35,430 nucleotides of DNA from Bacteroidales bacterium GP2 (GCA_001701115.1 DAAJ01000102.1:3344-38773); one strand, 5' to 3'; shown: positions 7,280 to 16,555, counted from the stretch's first letter. The notes: a model not told the origin generated them from the letters alone. Numbers and translations are program-made.

Positions 7280-9382
7280 TTAGTTCGCTGCGTCCTGGTT
7301 GTCAGCAGGCTGCTCTTTAAGCCATTTGTCAAGCCAGCGGAAGAATACCCTCTGCCACATTACTGAGTTCTGCGGTTTGAGAATCCAGTGGTTTTCATCC
7401 GGGAATATCAGCATTTCAGCGGGCACACCGCGGAGGCGTGCGGCATTGAACGCCATCATGCCCTGTGATGCGAGGATGCGGAAATCGTATTCACCGTGGG
7501 TGATAAGGATAGGGGTATCCCATTTGTCAACGAACTTGTGGGGAGAGTTGGCGAATGACTGCTGTGCAACGGCATTGGACTTGTCCCAGAACGGTCCGCC
7601 CAAATCCCAGTTGGCGAACCACATTTCTTCTGTCTCGAGGTACTGTGCTTCTGTATTGAAGATGCCGGCATGGGCGATGAATGCGGCAAACCTGCCTTCA
7701 TGGTGTCCTGCGAGCCAGTAGACAGAGAAGCCGCCGTAGCTTGCTCCGACAGCACCAATGCGAGCCGGGTCGATATATTCCTCTTTTTTCATGTCATCAA
7801 CTGCGCTGAAGTAGTCGCGCATATTCTGACCGCCGTAATCACCTGAAATCTGAGCATTCCATTCTGTGCCGAATCCGGGGAGTCCGCGACGGTTGGGGGC
7901 AATTACAATATAGCCGTTAGCAGCCATGAGGGCGAGGTTCCAGCGGTAGCTGAAGAACTGGCTGACAGCAGACTGGGGACCACCCTGGCAGTAAAGCAGA
8001 GAGGGATATTTCTTGGAAGGATCGAAATGAGGAGGATAAACTACCCATGTTGTCATCAGTTTGCCGTCAGTGGTGGGCACCATGCGTTTTTCAACAGAGG
8101 GCATATCAACAGCATTGAGCAGCGCAGTGTTCACTTCGGTTATCTGAGTTGCTTTACCATCCTTCACGGAATAAATTTCGTTAGGCTCAATCATTGAGTG
8201 GCGTAGGGTGAGCACAGTGCCGTCAGCGAGAGGGCAAATGCTCTGGTAGTCACATTCACCTTGCGCAACAACGCTTACTGTACGGTCGAGGGCAATGTTG
8301 AACATAGGTATAACCCCGTCCTTAGGAGCTATGAAATAGATTGAGCGGCTATCCGGAGCCCAGGCTATTTCATCAACAGTGTAATCCCAGTCTGAAGTGA
8401 GATCGGTCTTTTCACCAGTTGCGACATCCATGATGAAGATGCGGTTTTTGTCGCTTTCATAACCGTCATGCTCCATGCTGAGCCATGCAACATATTTGCC
8501 GTCAGGCGACCATGCGGGAGCAGTGTCATAGCCCATCATGCCTTCGGTCATATTGGTGGTTGTTCCTGCGGCGAGGTCATAAATGTAGAGGTCGGAATTG
8601 GTAGAGAGAGCATAGTCCATTCCGGTCTTTTTTCTTGACACATAAATCAGCTTGGTGCCGTCAGGCGACCATGCGAATGATTCAATGCCTCCGAATGGCT
8701 TCATGGGAGCTTCAAAAGGCTCGTCAGCCATTATGTCAGTTACATTTGTCACTTCATTGCCGTCAAAATCACCTACAAGGGGATGAGGTATCTCAGTAAC
8801 CCATTCGTCCCAGTGCTTGTACATGAGGTCATCAATCAGCCTTCCGGTTGCTTCAGGCAGGTCAGGATATATGTCTTTTGCATCACGGGAGTATTTTACC
8901 GTGCCAATCATTACAACTTTTTTGCCGTCGGGAGAGAATAGGAATCCGGAGATGCCGTTTTCAACAGAGCTTACTGCTTTTCTGCCTGTTCCGTCGGCAT
9001 TCATAACCCAAAGCTGCGGTTTGCCGTCCACCGGCGACGTGAAGGCGATTTTCTTGCCCTCTTCAATCCACACCGCATTGCTTTCGCTTTTAGGTGTTTC
9101 AGTGATTCTGGTTTTGTCAGAACCGTCTGTGTTCATGACATAGAGATCCGCGTTGCTCTTGTTTTGCTCAACGCTTTCATAAGACACGCTGTATAGCACT
9201 TTCCCTTCAGGAGACACGCAGGGAGCGCCAACACGTCCGAAAGCCTCCAGGACTTCGGTGGTGTACTGCCTGCTTTCAGGCATCCAGCCGGTCTTGTCAA
9301 TCATTTCGCCTTTCTCCTCAGTGCTGCTTGAACAAGAGGCGGCGAGCATAGCAATTGCCATTGGAATGATGGTTTGTTTCAT
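7280..9382 (-). CDS. S9 family peptidase (dipeptidyl-peptidase 5-like), predicted lipoprotein
   Basis: A 700-residue prolyl oligopeptidase-family serine peptidase. The N-terminus is a lipoprotein-type signal, MKQTIIPMAIAMLAASC, with Cys17 as likely lipid attachment site, followed by SSSTEEKGE; acidic residues there fit surface export in Bacteroidetes but do not prove it. Residues about 40-420 form a beta-propeller with repeated FSPDGKK, WSPDGTK and APDSRS (PD40/WD40-like) units. The C-terminal alpha/beta hydrolase domain has GASYGGFS with nucleophile Ser548, Asp633 in THGEYDFR and His665 in DENHW. Such enzymes release dipeptides or acylated residues from oligopeptides in the cell envelope. 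It is last in the uvrB-ygiQ unit, 17 bases after ygiQ. Confidence 0.93.
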   Translation of the reverse strand: MKQTIIPMAIAMLAASCSSSTEEKGEMIDKTGWMPESRQYTTEVLEAFGRVGAPCVSPEGKVLYSVSYESVEQNKSNADLYVMNTDGSDKTRITETPKSESNAVWIEEGKKIAFTSPVDGKPQLWVMNADGTGRKAVSSVENGISGFLFSPDGKKVVMIGTVKYSRDAKDIYPDLPEATGRLIDDLMYKHWDEWVTEIPHPLVGDFDGNEVTNVTDIMADEPFEAPMKPFGGIESFAWSPDGTKLIYVSRKKTGMDYALSTNSDLYIYDLAAGTTTNMTEGMMGYDTAPAWSPDGKYVAWLSMEHDGYESDKNRIFIMDVATGEKTDLTSDWDYTVDEIAWAPDSRSIYFIAPKDGVIPMFNIALDRTVSVVAQGECDYQSICPLADGTVLTLRHSMIEPNEIYSVKDGKATQITEVNTALLNAVDMPSVEKRMVPTTDGKLMTTWVVYPPHFDPSKKYPSLLYCQGGPQSAVSQFFSYRWNLALMAANGYIVIAPNRRGLPGFGTEWNAQISGDYGGQNMRDYFSAVDDMKKEEYIDPARIGAVGASYGGFSVYWLAGHHEGRFAAFIAHAGIFNTEAQYLETEEMWFANWDLGGPFWDKSNAVAQQSFANSPHKFVDKWDTPILITHGEYDFRILASQGMMAFNAARLRGVPAEMLIFPDENHWILKPQNSVMWQRVFFRWLDKWLKEQPADNQDAAN

Positions 9383-9399
9383 TTAAGAAATTATTTTGG

Positions 9400-11277
9400 T
9401 TAACGATGATTTCGGTTTTTAGGCTTGCCCGGAACCGGATTTGCAAAGCTGCGGGGGAAGAGCTCTGCAATGAGGTCGCTCCTGTGCAGCCGTTGCAGGG
9501 ATTTAATAATCTGTGGTCGGTAGGTTTTGTCATACCAGAAGAAATATTGCCTTTGCGCAAGTTTCTCTTCAGGTCGCGTGGCGCAGAAAATTTTTTCTCC
9601 AGTATAAGGATGTATTCCAGTATAGTATATCTCTGTTGCGAGAGTCATTGGGGTCGGAGTGAAATCCTGAACCTGCTCCAGGTGCATATCCAGCTCCTTG
9701 GTTTTCACAGCGAGTTCAGCCATGTCAATTTCCGTGCATCCGGGATGGCTTGAAATAAAATAAGGTATAAGCTGCTGGCGCATTCCGCATTTGCGGTTCA
9801 CTCCATCAAATATTTTCTTAAAATCGTAGAAAAGGTTGAAAGAGGGTTTGCGCATGATATTGAGCACAGTATCCTCAGTATGCTCAGGAGCGACTTTAAG
9901 GCGTCCGCTCACATGCTTTTCAATCAGCTCCTCATTGTATTTCCTGTTCGCAGAGTCGATTCTGGAATCTCCTGTGCGGTGCATTGAGAGGTCATAGCGC
10001 ACTCCGCTGCCGATGAACGATTTTTTTATTCCCGGAATTGAGTCCACGCTCCTGTAGATGTCAAGCAGAGGGGCATGGTCGGTATTCAGGTTAGGGCACG
10101 GCTTCGGATGAAGGCAGGACGGACGAAGACATTTGGCGCACACTTCGGTGTTTTTGCCTTTCATGCCCCACATGTTTGCGGACGGTCCGCCCAGGTCACT
10201 GATATATCCTTTGAAATCAGGCATCCCGGTTATTTTCTTTGCCTCGGCAATGATTGATTCCTTGCTTCTCGATGCTATGAACTTGCCCTGGTGCGCAGAT
10301 ATGGTGCAGAATGCGCAGCCGCCGAAGCATCCCCGGTGCATGCACACTGAGTGGCGGATCATTTCGTATGCCGGAATGGTTTTACCGAAATAGCGCGGAT
10401 GAGGCAACCGGGTGTAGGGGAGGTCAAATGACTTGTCTACCTCCTCAGTGGTGAGCGGCGGTAGCATAGGGTTGATTTTGACCACTTTGTCGCCATGACG
10501 TTGCCATAGCACTGCTCCGTGCATACGGTTGCTCTGCTGCTCGATGTGCATGAAGTTGCGCGACTGTGAGCGCTTGTCTTTCATGCACGTTTCAAATGAG
10601 TTTAAGATAATATTGGCGTCATCCGCCGCCGGCATTCCATTTGCCGGAAGCATCAGCGCAGTCTGCGGAATATCCTTTATGTCCGCTATCTTTTCTCCAG
10701 CCTCCAGCCTCCTTGCAAGTTCAACGATAGGCTTTTCTCCCATGCCGTAGATAACCATGTCCGCGGCAGTGTCGGCAAGTATTGAAGGGCGGAGCCTGTC
10801 CTGCCAGTAGTCGTAGTGTGACAGTCGGCGAAGCGATGCCTCAATCCCTCCTGCCACAACAGGGACATCAGGGAAAAGGTCTTTCAAAATCTTAGAATAC
10901 ACCACGGTAGGATAGTCGGGTCTTGCCCCATGCCTTCCGCCTGGGGTATATGCATCGTCACTCCTGCGCCGACGGTTTGCCGTGTAATGGTTTACCATTG
11001 AATCCATTGCGCCAGCCGAAACGCCGAAAAACAGCCGTGGGGCGCCGAATTTGCGGAAATCGCGCAAATCATCCTGCCAGTTTGGCTGCGGCACAATCGC
11101 AACCTTATATCCTGCCGCCTGCAAAGTGCGTCCAATTACCGCCGCGCCAAATGATGGATGGTCAACATAAGCATCCCCGGAAAACAGCACAATATCAGGT
11201 CTGTCCCATCCAAGCGCTTTCATCTCCTTGACGCTTGTTGGAAGATACAAAGATGTGTCGCGCTGCGGGTTACTCAT
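9400..11277 (-). CDS. ygiQ: YgiQ family radical SAM protein
   Basis: 625 residues, typical for the YgiQ (UPF0313) family. The radical SAM cluster motif is Cys317-x3-Cys321-x2-Cys324 in MHRGCFGGCAFCTISAHQGK. The N-terminal part (about 25-300) carries the conserved family segments LFSGDAYVDHPSFGAA and GGIEASLRRLSHYDYW. A cysteine-rich stretch (CAKCLRPSCLHPKPCPN) follows the catalytic core and may bind a second metal centre. The reaction is not established. The ATG overlaps the uvrB stop by 8 bases, so the two are probably translationally coupled. Confidence 0.95.
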   Translation of the reverse strand: MSNPQRDTSLYLPTSVKEMKALGWDRPDIVLFSGDAYVDHPSFGAAVIGRTLQAAGYKVAIVPQPNWQDDLRDFRKFGAPRLFFGVSAGAMDSMVNHYTANRRRRSDDAYTPGGRHGARPDYPTVVYSKILKDLFPDVPVVAGGIEASLRRLSHYDYWQDRLRPSILADTAADMVIYGMGEKPIVELARRLEAGEKIADIKDIPQTALMLPANGMPAADDANIILNSFETCMKDKRSQSRNFMHIEQQSNRMHGAVLWQRHGDKVVKINPMLPPLTTEEVDKSFDLPYTRLPHPRYFGKTIPAYEMIRHSVCMHRGCFGGCAFCTISAHQGKFIASRSKESIIAEAKKITGMPDFKGYISDLGGPSANMWGMKGKNTEVCAKCLRPSCLHPKPCPNLNTDHAPLLDIYRSVDSIPGIKKSFIGSGVRYDLSMHRTGDSRIDSANRKYNEELIEKHVSGRLKVAPEHTEDTVLNIMRKPSFNLFYDFKKIFDGVNRKCGMRQQLIPYFISSHPGCTEIDMAELAVKTKELDMHLEQVQDFTPTPMTLATEIYYTGIHPYTGEKIFCATRPEEKLAQRQYFFWYDKTYRPQIIKSLQRLHRSDLIAELFPRSFANPVPGKPKNRNHR

Positions 11278-13363
11278 CTTTAGCTCTTTTTTCTTTTAAA
11301 ACATCCTCCATTTTGAGAACTTCATCCCTGAGGCGTGCCGCCTCCATAAATTCCATCCTCTTTGCAGCTTCAAGCATTTCGCTGCGTTTCCTTGTTATGC
11401 AGCGTTCAAGCTCTTCACAGTTCATGTAGCCGATAACCGGATCTGCAGCAATATCCACTTCGGTCTTGTACTCCGATTCGTAGGGGAGCGGTGCGGGCTT
11501 GAGCGGGCTTTCAAATGGCTTGTTCTTGCCTTTGCGTCCTTTGGATGGCGTTGCCTCATCAACATTCTTGTCAAGACCTATTATGCGGTCCCGTGCCTTG
11601 ATGATTGCCGTAGGTGTAATGCCATGCTCCTCATTATAGGCAAGCTGTATGCTGCGGCGTCGCTCTGTTTCCTCTATGGTGAGGCGCATGCTGTCCGTGA
11701 TTTTGTCGGCATACATGATGACTTTGCCGCCGAGATTTCGTGCCGCGCGTCCAACAGTCTGAGTAAGCGACCGGTGGCTGCGCAGGAATCCCTCCTTGTC
11801 AGCGTCAAGTATTGCCACAAGCGACACTTCCGGAAGGTCAAGCCCTTCACGGAGCAGGTTTACACCAATAAGAACATCGTATGTTCCCGCCCTGAGGTCA
11901 TCAAGGATGCGTATTCGCTCCAGGGTGTCAACATCGCTGTGGATATATGCCGTCTTTATCTTCAGTTTGCCGAGGTAATCGTTCAGTTCTTCCGCCATTC
12001 GTTTGGTAAGGGTAGTCACAAGCACACGCTCGTCAGCCTGTACCCTTGTTTCAATCTCCTCAAGCAGGTCGTCAATCTGGTTGAGTGAAGGGCGCACCTC
12101 GATAATCGGGTCAAGCAGTCCCGTAGGACGGATAATCTGCTCCACCACCACTCCGTCGCTCTTTTCAAGCTCATAATCGGCTGGAGTTGCGCTCACATAT
12201 ATCATCTGGTTGGTGAGGCGCTCAAATTCCTCGAATTTAAGCGGGCGGTTGTCAAGAGCCGCAGGAAGGCGGAAACCGTATTCGACCAGATTCATCTTCC
12301 TTGACACGTCGCCGCCCCACATTGCCCGTATCTGAGGCACAGTCACATGGCTCTCATCAATTATTGTAAGGAAATCTTTCGGGAAATAGTCAAGCAGGCA
12401 GAAGGGTCTCATTCCCGGCTGACGTCCGTCGAAATATCGGCTGTAATTTTCAATTCCGGGGCAGTGTCCCACCTCCCTCATCATTTCTATGTCGTATGTC
12501 ACCCTTTCATACAGGCGTTTAGCCTCAAGCTCCTTGCATTCACGGTTAAAGAAATTTACCTGTTCGCCGAGGTCGAGCTCTATCTGCGCGATTCCTGATG
12601 CAAGACGCGCCGGAGAGGTGACGAAAATGTTTGCGGGAAAAATCTTGAAGTCGTCATGCTTGCCGAGGAGTGCGTTGTCTGCGGAATAAAATGTGGTGAT
12701 ATCTTCTATTTCATCACCCCAGAAAGTGACGCGGACAACAATTTCCTCGTATGCGAGGTGCACATCCACCGTGTCTCCTTTAACTCGGAAATTACCACGG
12801 ATAGGGGAGATTTCATTACGGCTGTAAAGCGCGCCCACAAGTTCGCGCAGGAAAGCGTTGCGGCTTATTTTCTGCCCTTTTGAAATGGTTATGACGTTGC
12901 TGTTGAAGTCATCAGGGTTTCCCATACCGTAGATGCAGGACACTGAACTGACTACAATGACATCTTTCCTGCCGCTGAGAAGCGCGGATGTGGTTGCAAG
13001 GCGGAGCTTGTCGATTTCGTCATTAATCATCAGGTCCTTCTCGATATATTTGTCTACCGAGGGGATATATGCTTCCGGCTGGTAATAATCGTAGTATGAT
13101 ACGAAGTATTCAACCGCATTGTTCGGGAAAAAACGCTTGAATTCGCCGTAAAGCTGTGCGGCGAGAGTCTTATTGTGGCTAAGAATCAGGGTGGGACGGT
13201 TGACTTTTTCTATGACATTTGCCATAGTGAAAGTTTTGCCGCTGCCGGTCACTCCGAGGAGTGTCTGTGCGGGTGCGCCCTCTTCTATTCCTTTCACCAG
13301 GCGTTCTATAGCCTGTGGCTGGTCGCCGGTGGGTTTGTATGCGCTGTCCAGTTGGAAATTCAT
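11270..13363 (-). CDS. uvrB: Excinuclease ABC subunit B
   Basis: UvrB, the damage-verification helicase of nucleotide excision repair. The chosen start MNFQLDSAYKPTGDQPQAI gives 697 residues. Walker A GVTGSGKT is at 37-44, and the damage-probing beta-hairpin YFVSYYDYYQPEAYIP follows. DESH (Walker B), the helicase C domain (QTVGRAARN) and a C-terminal UVR domain (CEELERCITRKRSEMLEAAKRMEF) that contacts UvrC are present. A basic linker (PSKGRKGKNKPFE) before the UVR domain makes it slightly longer than usual. An upstream in-frame ATG at 13405 is rejected because a -7 box lies between the two starts. Confidence 0.96.
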   Translation of the reverse strand: MNFQLDSAYKPTGDQPQAIERLVKGIEEGAPAQTLLGVTGSGKTFTMANVIEKVNRPTLILSHNKTLAAQLYGEFKRFFPNNAVEYFVSYYDYYQPEAYIPSVDKYIEKDLMINDEIDKLRLATTSALLSGRKDVIVVSSVSCIYGMGNPDDFNSNVITISKGQKISRNAFLRELVGALYSRNEISPIRGNFRVKGDTVDVHLAYEEIVVRVTFWGDEIEDITTFYSADNALLGKHDDFKIFPANIFVTSPARLASGIAQIELDLGEQVNFFNRECKELEAKRLYERVTYDIEMMREVGHCPGIENYSRYFDGRQPGMRPFCLLDYFPKDFLTIIDESHVTVPQIRAMWGGDVSRKMNLVEYGFRLPAALDNRPLKFEEFERLTNQMIYVSATPADYELEKSDGVVVEQIIRPTGLLDPIIEVRPSLNQIDDLLEEIETRVQADERVLVTTLTKRMAEELNDYLGKLKIKTAYIHSDVDTLERIRILDDLRAGTYDVLIGVNLLREGLDLPEVSLVAILDADKEGFLRSHRSLTQTVGRAARNLGGKVIMYADKITDSMRLTIEETERRRSIQLAYNEEHGITPTAIIKARDRIIGLDKNVDEATPSKGRKGKNKPFESPLKPAPLPYESEYKTEVDIAADPVIGYMNCEELERCITRKRSEMLEAAKRMEFMEAARLRDEVLKMEDVLKEKRAKDE

Positions 13364-13367
13364 TCTG

Positions 13368-13375
13368 CAAAAATA
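13368..13375 (-). promoter_or_regulatory. -7 box of uvrB
   Basis: TATTTTTG on the minus strand fits TAnnTTTG. Only 4 bases separate it from the ATG at 13363, so the transcript would be leaderless or nearly so. No convincing -33 TTTG is seen at the expected spacing. Confidence 0.55.
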
Positions 13376-13464
13376 CGAAATATTCGCCGGATGAAGACAG
13401 GTCATGCCGCATAGTGTCGCGCTATTTTGGAAATCTTAAGATTTCCCGGATGAGGCTACGGCAT

Positions 13465-13500
13465 AAAAAAGACGGTCTCCGCATCAATGCGGAGACCGTC
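13465..13500 (-). terminator. Terminator after the small basic protein gene
   Basis: On the minus strand, a perfect 13-base GC-rich stem (13500-13488 with 13483-13471, GACGGTCTCCGCA type) with a 4-base loop is followed by TTTTTT. It is one of the clearest intrinsic terminators in the window and ends the gene at 13519-13737. Confidence 0.9.
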
Positions 13501-13518
13501 CAAACTTATGTACCCTCT

Positions 13519-13737
13519 TTAGAGCTTTTCGATTTCGATGTTAAGTTTCTGAACTGCCTTTTTAAGTTTGGTCAGGTTAGGAATGTTTTTAGCCTGAGAA
13601 ACTTTGCGGGGCTTACGTTCTTCAACCTTAGCAACGAGCTTTTCAATAGTTTCTTGAAGCTGTGCAAGTGAATAAGCTGAATAATCAATGCTCTCATGAG
13701 CAAGTGCTCTTTTGACGAGGGACTTTTCTCGTGCCAT
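13519..13737 (-). CDS. Small basic coiled-coil protein, function unknown
   Basis: A 72-residue protein rich in Lys/Arg, with a helical heptad-like pattern (LAQLQETIEKLVAKVEE, then LTKLKKAVQKLNIEIEKL) suggesting a short coiled coil broken by a basic, proline-containing linker (ERKPRKVSQAKNIPN). No known domain is recognised. Coding status is supported by its tight framing between a consensus promoter (13780-13810) and a strong terminator (13465-13500) as a single-gene unit. The basic charge and small size could fit nucleic-acid or ribosome binding, but that is speculation. Confidence 0.78.
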   Translation of the reverse strand: MAREKSLVKRALAHESIDYSAYSLAQLQETIEKLVAKVEERKPRKVSQAKNIPNLTKLKKAVQKLNIEIEKL

Positions 13738-13779
13738 CTTTGGTATTTTTTATATTAGTTATGTTGAATTATTTCGTGA

Positions 13780-13810
13780 GCAAAAGTAGAGATAATATTT
13801 TAGAAACAAT
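13780..13810 (-). promoter_or_regulatory. Promoter of the small basic protein gene
   Basis: On the minus strand, -7 TACTTTTG (13788-13781, followed by C) with TTG at 13810-13808 about 19-20 bases upstream. The -7 match is exact and the -33 is partial. The predicted leader is about 35 bases. Confidence 0.7.
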
Positions 13811-13894
13811 ACTATTTTATTATTAAAATAAGTTAAATATATGGATTGTGCAAAACTTGGTTTCCTATTTCTGGCTATGAAATCATTGAGTTAA

Positions 13895-13926
13895 TTTGGA
13901 AAGTAGTGATTAACGGCTTAATTTTG
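13895..13926 (+). promoter_or_regulatory. murB-murA promoter
   Basis: -33 TTTG (13895-13898), a 20-base spacer and -7 TAATTTTG (13919-13926) form a full consensus match. The start is expected near 13933, leaving a leader of about 28 bases before murB. Confidence 0.85.
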
Positions 13927-13960
13927 TAGATGATTTGGAAACGCTAATTCAATCTGATTC

Positions 13961-15004
13961 ATGATACATACCTGCGAAAACATAGGTTTGCGACCCTATA
14001 ATACAATGCGCCTTAACTCCCAGTGCGCCAACTGGGTGGAATTTGATTATCCGGAGGATGCACCTGCGGCTTCTGCTATGGCTGAGAGCCTTTCCGGTAA
14101 TAATGGAATCGCTATTATTGGAGGCGGCTCGAATATAATATTCGGTGAAAATTATCCTGGCGTGCTGATTCATCCGGCAATAATGGGATGGGAAGCAGTT
14201 GCCCTTGGCAATGGAGAAATGGAAGTGATTGTGGGTGCAGGGGTTGTGCTTGACGAACTTGTTGCAAACGTATGTGCGGCAGGGTTGTGGGGATTGGAGA
14301 ACCTTTCCGGCATTCCCGGCACAGTGGGTGGCGCGGCAGTGCAGAGCGCAGGTGCCTACGGTGTGGAATTCGGTGAGTGCGTTAAATATGTTAAAGTGTG
14401 GGACCGCACTGAAAGCAAGTTCCGCATTTTAAAGCATGATGAACTGGATTATGGCTATCGTTATTCTGTGTTCAAGCATCCGGATAATTCCGGACGGTAC
14501 ATTGTGCTCCAGGTAGCAATTACCGTATCAAAAAACTCAGCTCCCAAGCTTGAGTACGGACCTCTTAAAAACCTTGCGGGAAAAGAAGGATTGACTCCCA
14601 CCGATGTGAGGAATGAAGTGCTTGAAATAAGGGACAGCAAATTGCCGCGTACCGATGAAACCGGTAGCGCAGGGAGCTATTTTAAGAATCCGGTTGTAAG
14701 CGCAGAGGAGTGGGAGGCTTTTTGCGAAAGAATAGTGAGCATGGGTATTTGCTTGGAATCTGTTCCGCATTTTGTTTTAAATGGCGGTTCAGTGAAAATT
14801 CCGGCAGCATGGCTGATTGAGAAGTGCGGATGGAAGGGGCGCACGCTCGGCAATGCCGGAGTGTGGCACAAACAGCCCCTAATACTTGTAAATACTACCG
14901 GAAATGCCACGTCCGATGATATTCTTGCGCTTGAAAAAGCAATTGTGTCTGATGTTCAGGAGCGGTTTGGCATAGTGTTGAAACCGGAAGTTGTGCGCTT
15001 ATGA
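13961..15004 (+). CDS. murB: UDP-N-acetylenolpyruvoylglucosamine reductase
   Basis: A 347-residue type I (E. coli-like) MurB, the FAD- and NADPH-dependent enzyme that reduces UDP-GlcNAc-enolpyruvate to UDP-MurNAc in the cytoplasm. The FAD-binding GGGSN is at residues 54-58 and GLENLSGIPGTVGGAAVQSAGAYG near 111-134. The active-site set is visible: Arg167 in YRYSVFK, Ser239 in GSYFKNP (proton donor) and Glu343 in the C-terminal KPEVVRL. Its own promoter lies just upstream, and murA, the preceding pathway step, follows after 57 bases. Confidence 0.96.
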   Translation: MIHTCENIGLRPYNTMRLNSQCANWVEFDYPEDAPAASAMAESLSGNNGIAIIGGGSNIIFGENYPGVLIHPAIMGWEAVALGNGEMEVIVGAGVVLDELVANVCAAGLWGLENLSGIPGTVGGAAVQSAGAYGVEFGECVKYVKVWDRTESKFRILKHDELDYGYRYSVFKHPDNSGRYIVLQVAITVSKNSAPKLEYGPLKNLAGKEGLTPTDVRNEVLEIRDSKLPRTDETGSAGSYFKNPVVSAEEWEAFCERIVSMGICLESVPHFVLNGGSVKIPAAWLIEKCGWKGRTLGNAGVWHKQPLILVNTTGNATSDDILALEKAIVSDVQERFGIVLKPEVVRL

Positions 15005-15061
15005 TTTGCGTGTGAACTGATTTAGTGTTAAATTAGCAGGAAAATTATTCAAACAAGCGAA

Positions 15062-16372
15062 ATGAGCAAATTCATCATAGAGGGCGGTCATAGACTGCAG
15101 GGTGAAATTGAACCCCAGGGAGCGAAAAACGAGGCGTTACAGGTTATCAGCGCAGTTCTTCTCACAGCAGATGAGGTGAAAATCAGCAATATTCCTGAAA
15201 TTCTCGATGTAAGAAACCTTATTTCCCTTCTCCGGGGTATGGGGGTCAAGGTCAAGCGCCTTTCTAAAGGTGAATTTACTTTCAAGGCTGATGACATTGA
15301 TATAGATTATATCAACGGCAAGGAATTTGTTGAAAAATGTGCTTCGTTGCGCGGTAGCGTGCTTGTTGTCGGTCCGTTGCTTGCCCGTTTCGGCAGTTCA
15401 TGGTTTGCCAAGCCTGGAGGAGACAAGATTGGCAGGAGAAAAGTTGATACCCATATCAGCGGCTTTCTTAACCTCGGCGCAAAGCTTTCTTATGACGAGA
15501 AAAAGCACGCATACCATTTAACAGCGCCCGATGGGCTCAAAGGCACATATATGCTTTTGGATGAGGCATCAGTGACCGGCACCGCTAATATAATAATGGC
15601 GGCGAGCCTTGCTGAAGGGAAGACCACAATATATAATGCGGCTTGCGAACCGTACGTGCAGCAGCTTTGCCGCATGCTTTCAGGCATGGGTTGCAAGATA
15701 GACGGACTCGGCTCAAATCTCATAACAATTCACGGGTGCTCCGCTCTTCATGGCACCAAACATAAGATACTGCCTGACATGATTGAAGTGGGCAGTTTTA
15801 TAGGTATGGCTGCGATAACCCGCAGTGAGCTGACAATAAAAAATGTGTCATATAATAACCTTGGCATAATTCCTGACAGTTTCAGGCGTCTGGGTATAGA
15901 TCTGGAGCTCCACGGCGATGATATTTTCATTCCGGCAAAGGACCATTATGAGATAGAAACAGCGCTTGACGGCTCTATCCTGACTGTCGCCGATGCTCCG
16001 TGGCCAGGGCTTACCCCAGACCTGCTGAGTGTGATGCTTGTTGTTGCAACACAATGCCGCGGCAGTGTGCTCATACATCAGAAAATGTTTGAAAGCCGAC
16101 TTTTCTTCGTTGACCGCCTGATAGATATGGGTGCCCAGATAATGCTTTGCGATCCCCATAGGGCGGTTGTAATCGGGCTTGACAACAGGGTCGCTTTAAG
16201 GGGCAACAAAATGCTTTCACCGGATATCCGCGCCGGCATAGCTATGCTCCTTGCGGCAATGTCAGCTCACGGCACAAGCGAAATCGGAAATATAAGCCAG
16301 ATAGACAGAGGCTACGAGGATATTGACGTGCGCCTGAATACTCTCGGGGCACGCATCCGCCGCGAGGACTAA
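15062..16372 (+). CDS. murA: UDP-N-acetylglucosamine 1-carboxyvinyltransferase, Asp active-site form
   Basis: A 436-residue EPSP synthase-fold enzyme that transfers enolpyruvate from PEP to UDP-GlcNAc, the first committed step of peptidoglycan synthesis. Lys22-Asn23 (PQGAKNEAL), APWPGLTPDLLS and DIRAGIAMLLAA match MurA. In the mobile loop, where most bacteria have the fosfomycin-target Cys (E. coli Cys115), this protein has Asp121 in KPGGDKIGRRKVDTH; the codon is GAC at 15422-15424. Asp at this position is known from other phyla and predicts a functional enzyme not alkylated by fosfomycin. It follows murB with no promoter between them. Confidence 0.96.
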   Translation: MSKFIIEGGHRLQGEIEPQGAKNEALQVISAVLLTADEVKISNIPEILDVRNLISLLRGMGVKVKRLSKGEFTFKADDIDIDYINGKEFVEKCASLRGSVLVVGPLLARFGSSWFAKPGGDKIGRRKVDTHISGFLNLGAKLSYDEKKHAYHLTAPDGLKGTYMLLDEASVTGTANIIMAASLAEGKTTIYNAACEPYVQQLCRMLSGMGCKIDGLGSNLITIHGCSALHGTKHKILPDMIEVGSFIGMAAITRSELTIKNVSYNNLGIIPDSFRRLGIDLELHGDDIFIPAKDHYEIETALDGSILTVADAPWPGLTPDLLSVMLVVATQCRGSVLIHQKMFESRLFFVDRLIDMGAQIMLCDPHRAVVIGLDNRVALRGNKMLSPDIRAGIAMLLAAMSAHGTSEIGNISQIDRGYEDIDVRLNTLGARIRRED

Positions 16373-16462
16373 TCCTTATTCAATATATGTTTTTGCAATC
16401 CTTTGCTTGCCATGGGGTTAGCATGATTATTGAAAAATATTTGACAAAATACCTATTTTTTA

Positions 16463-16494
16463 TTTGTCAGTTATATTCTTGTTAAGTATCTTTG
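16463..16494 (+). promoter_or_regulatory. Promoter of the DUF6291 gene
   Basis: -33 TTTG (16463-16466), a 20-base spacer and -7 TATCTTTG (16487-16494) form a full consensus match. The start near 16501 gives a leader of about 55 AT-rich bases. Confidence 0.83.
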
Positions 16495-16555
16495 CCGATG
16501 ATAAACACTCAAATTGTTATTTTATTGACAACACACATATAAATATTATTACACT

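Noticed and set aside
13364..13405. Upstream ATG for uvrB
   Set aside because: The added residues (MTCLHPANISYFCR) are unlike UvrB and would be encoded across the -7 box.
13179..13412. Alternative minus-strand frame over the uvrB 5' end
   Set aside because: It is a shadow frame of uvrB with low-complexity basic composition and no independent signals.
16373..16440. Terminator after murA
   Set aside because: Only a weak, gapped stem near 16407-16424 is visible and no T run follows.
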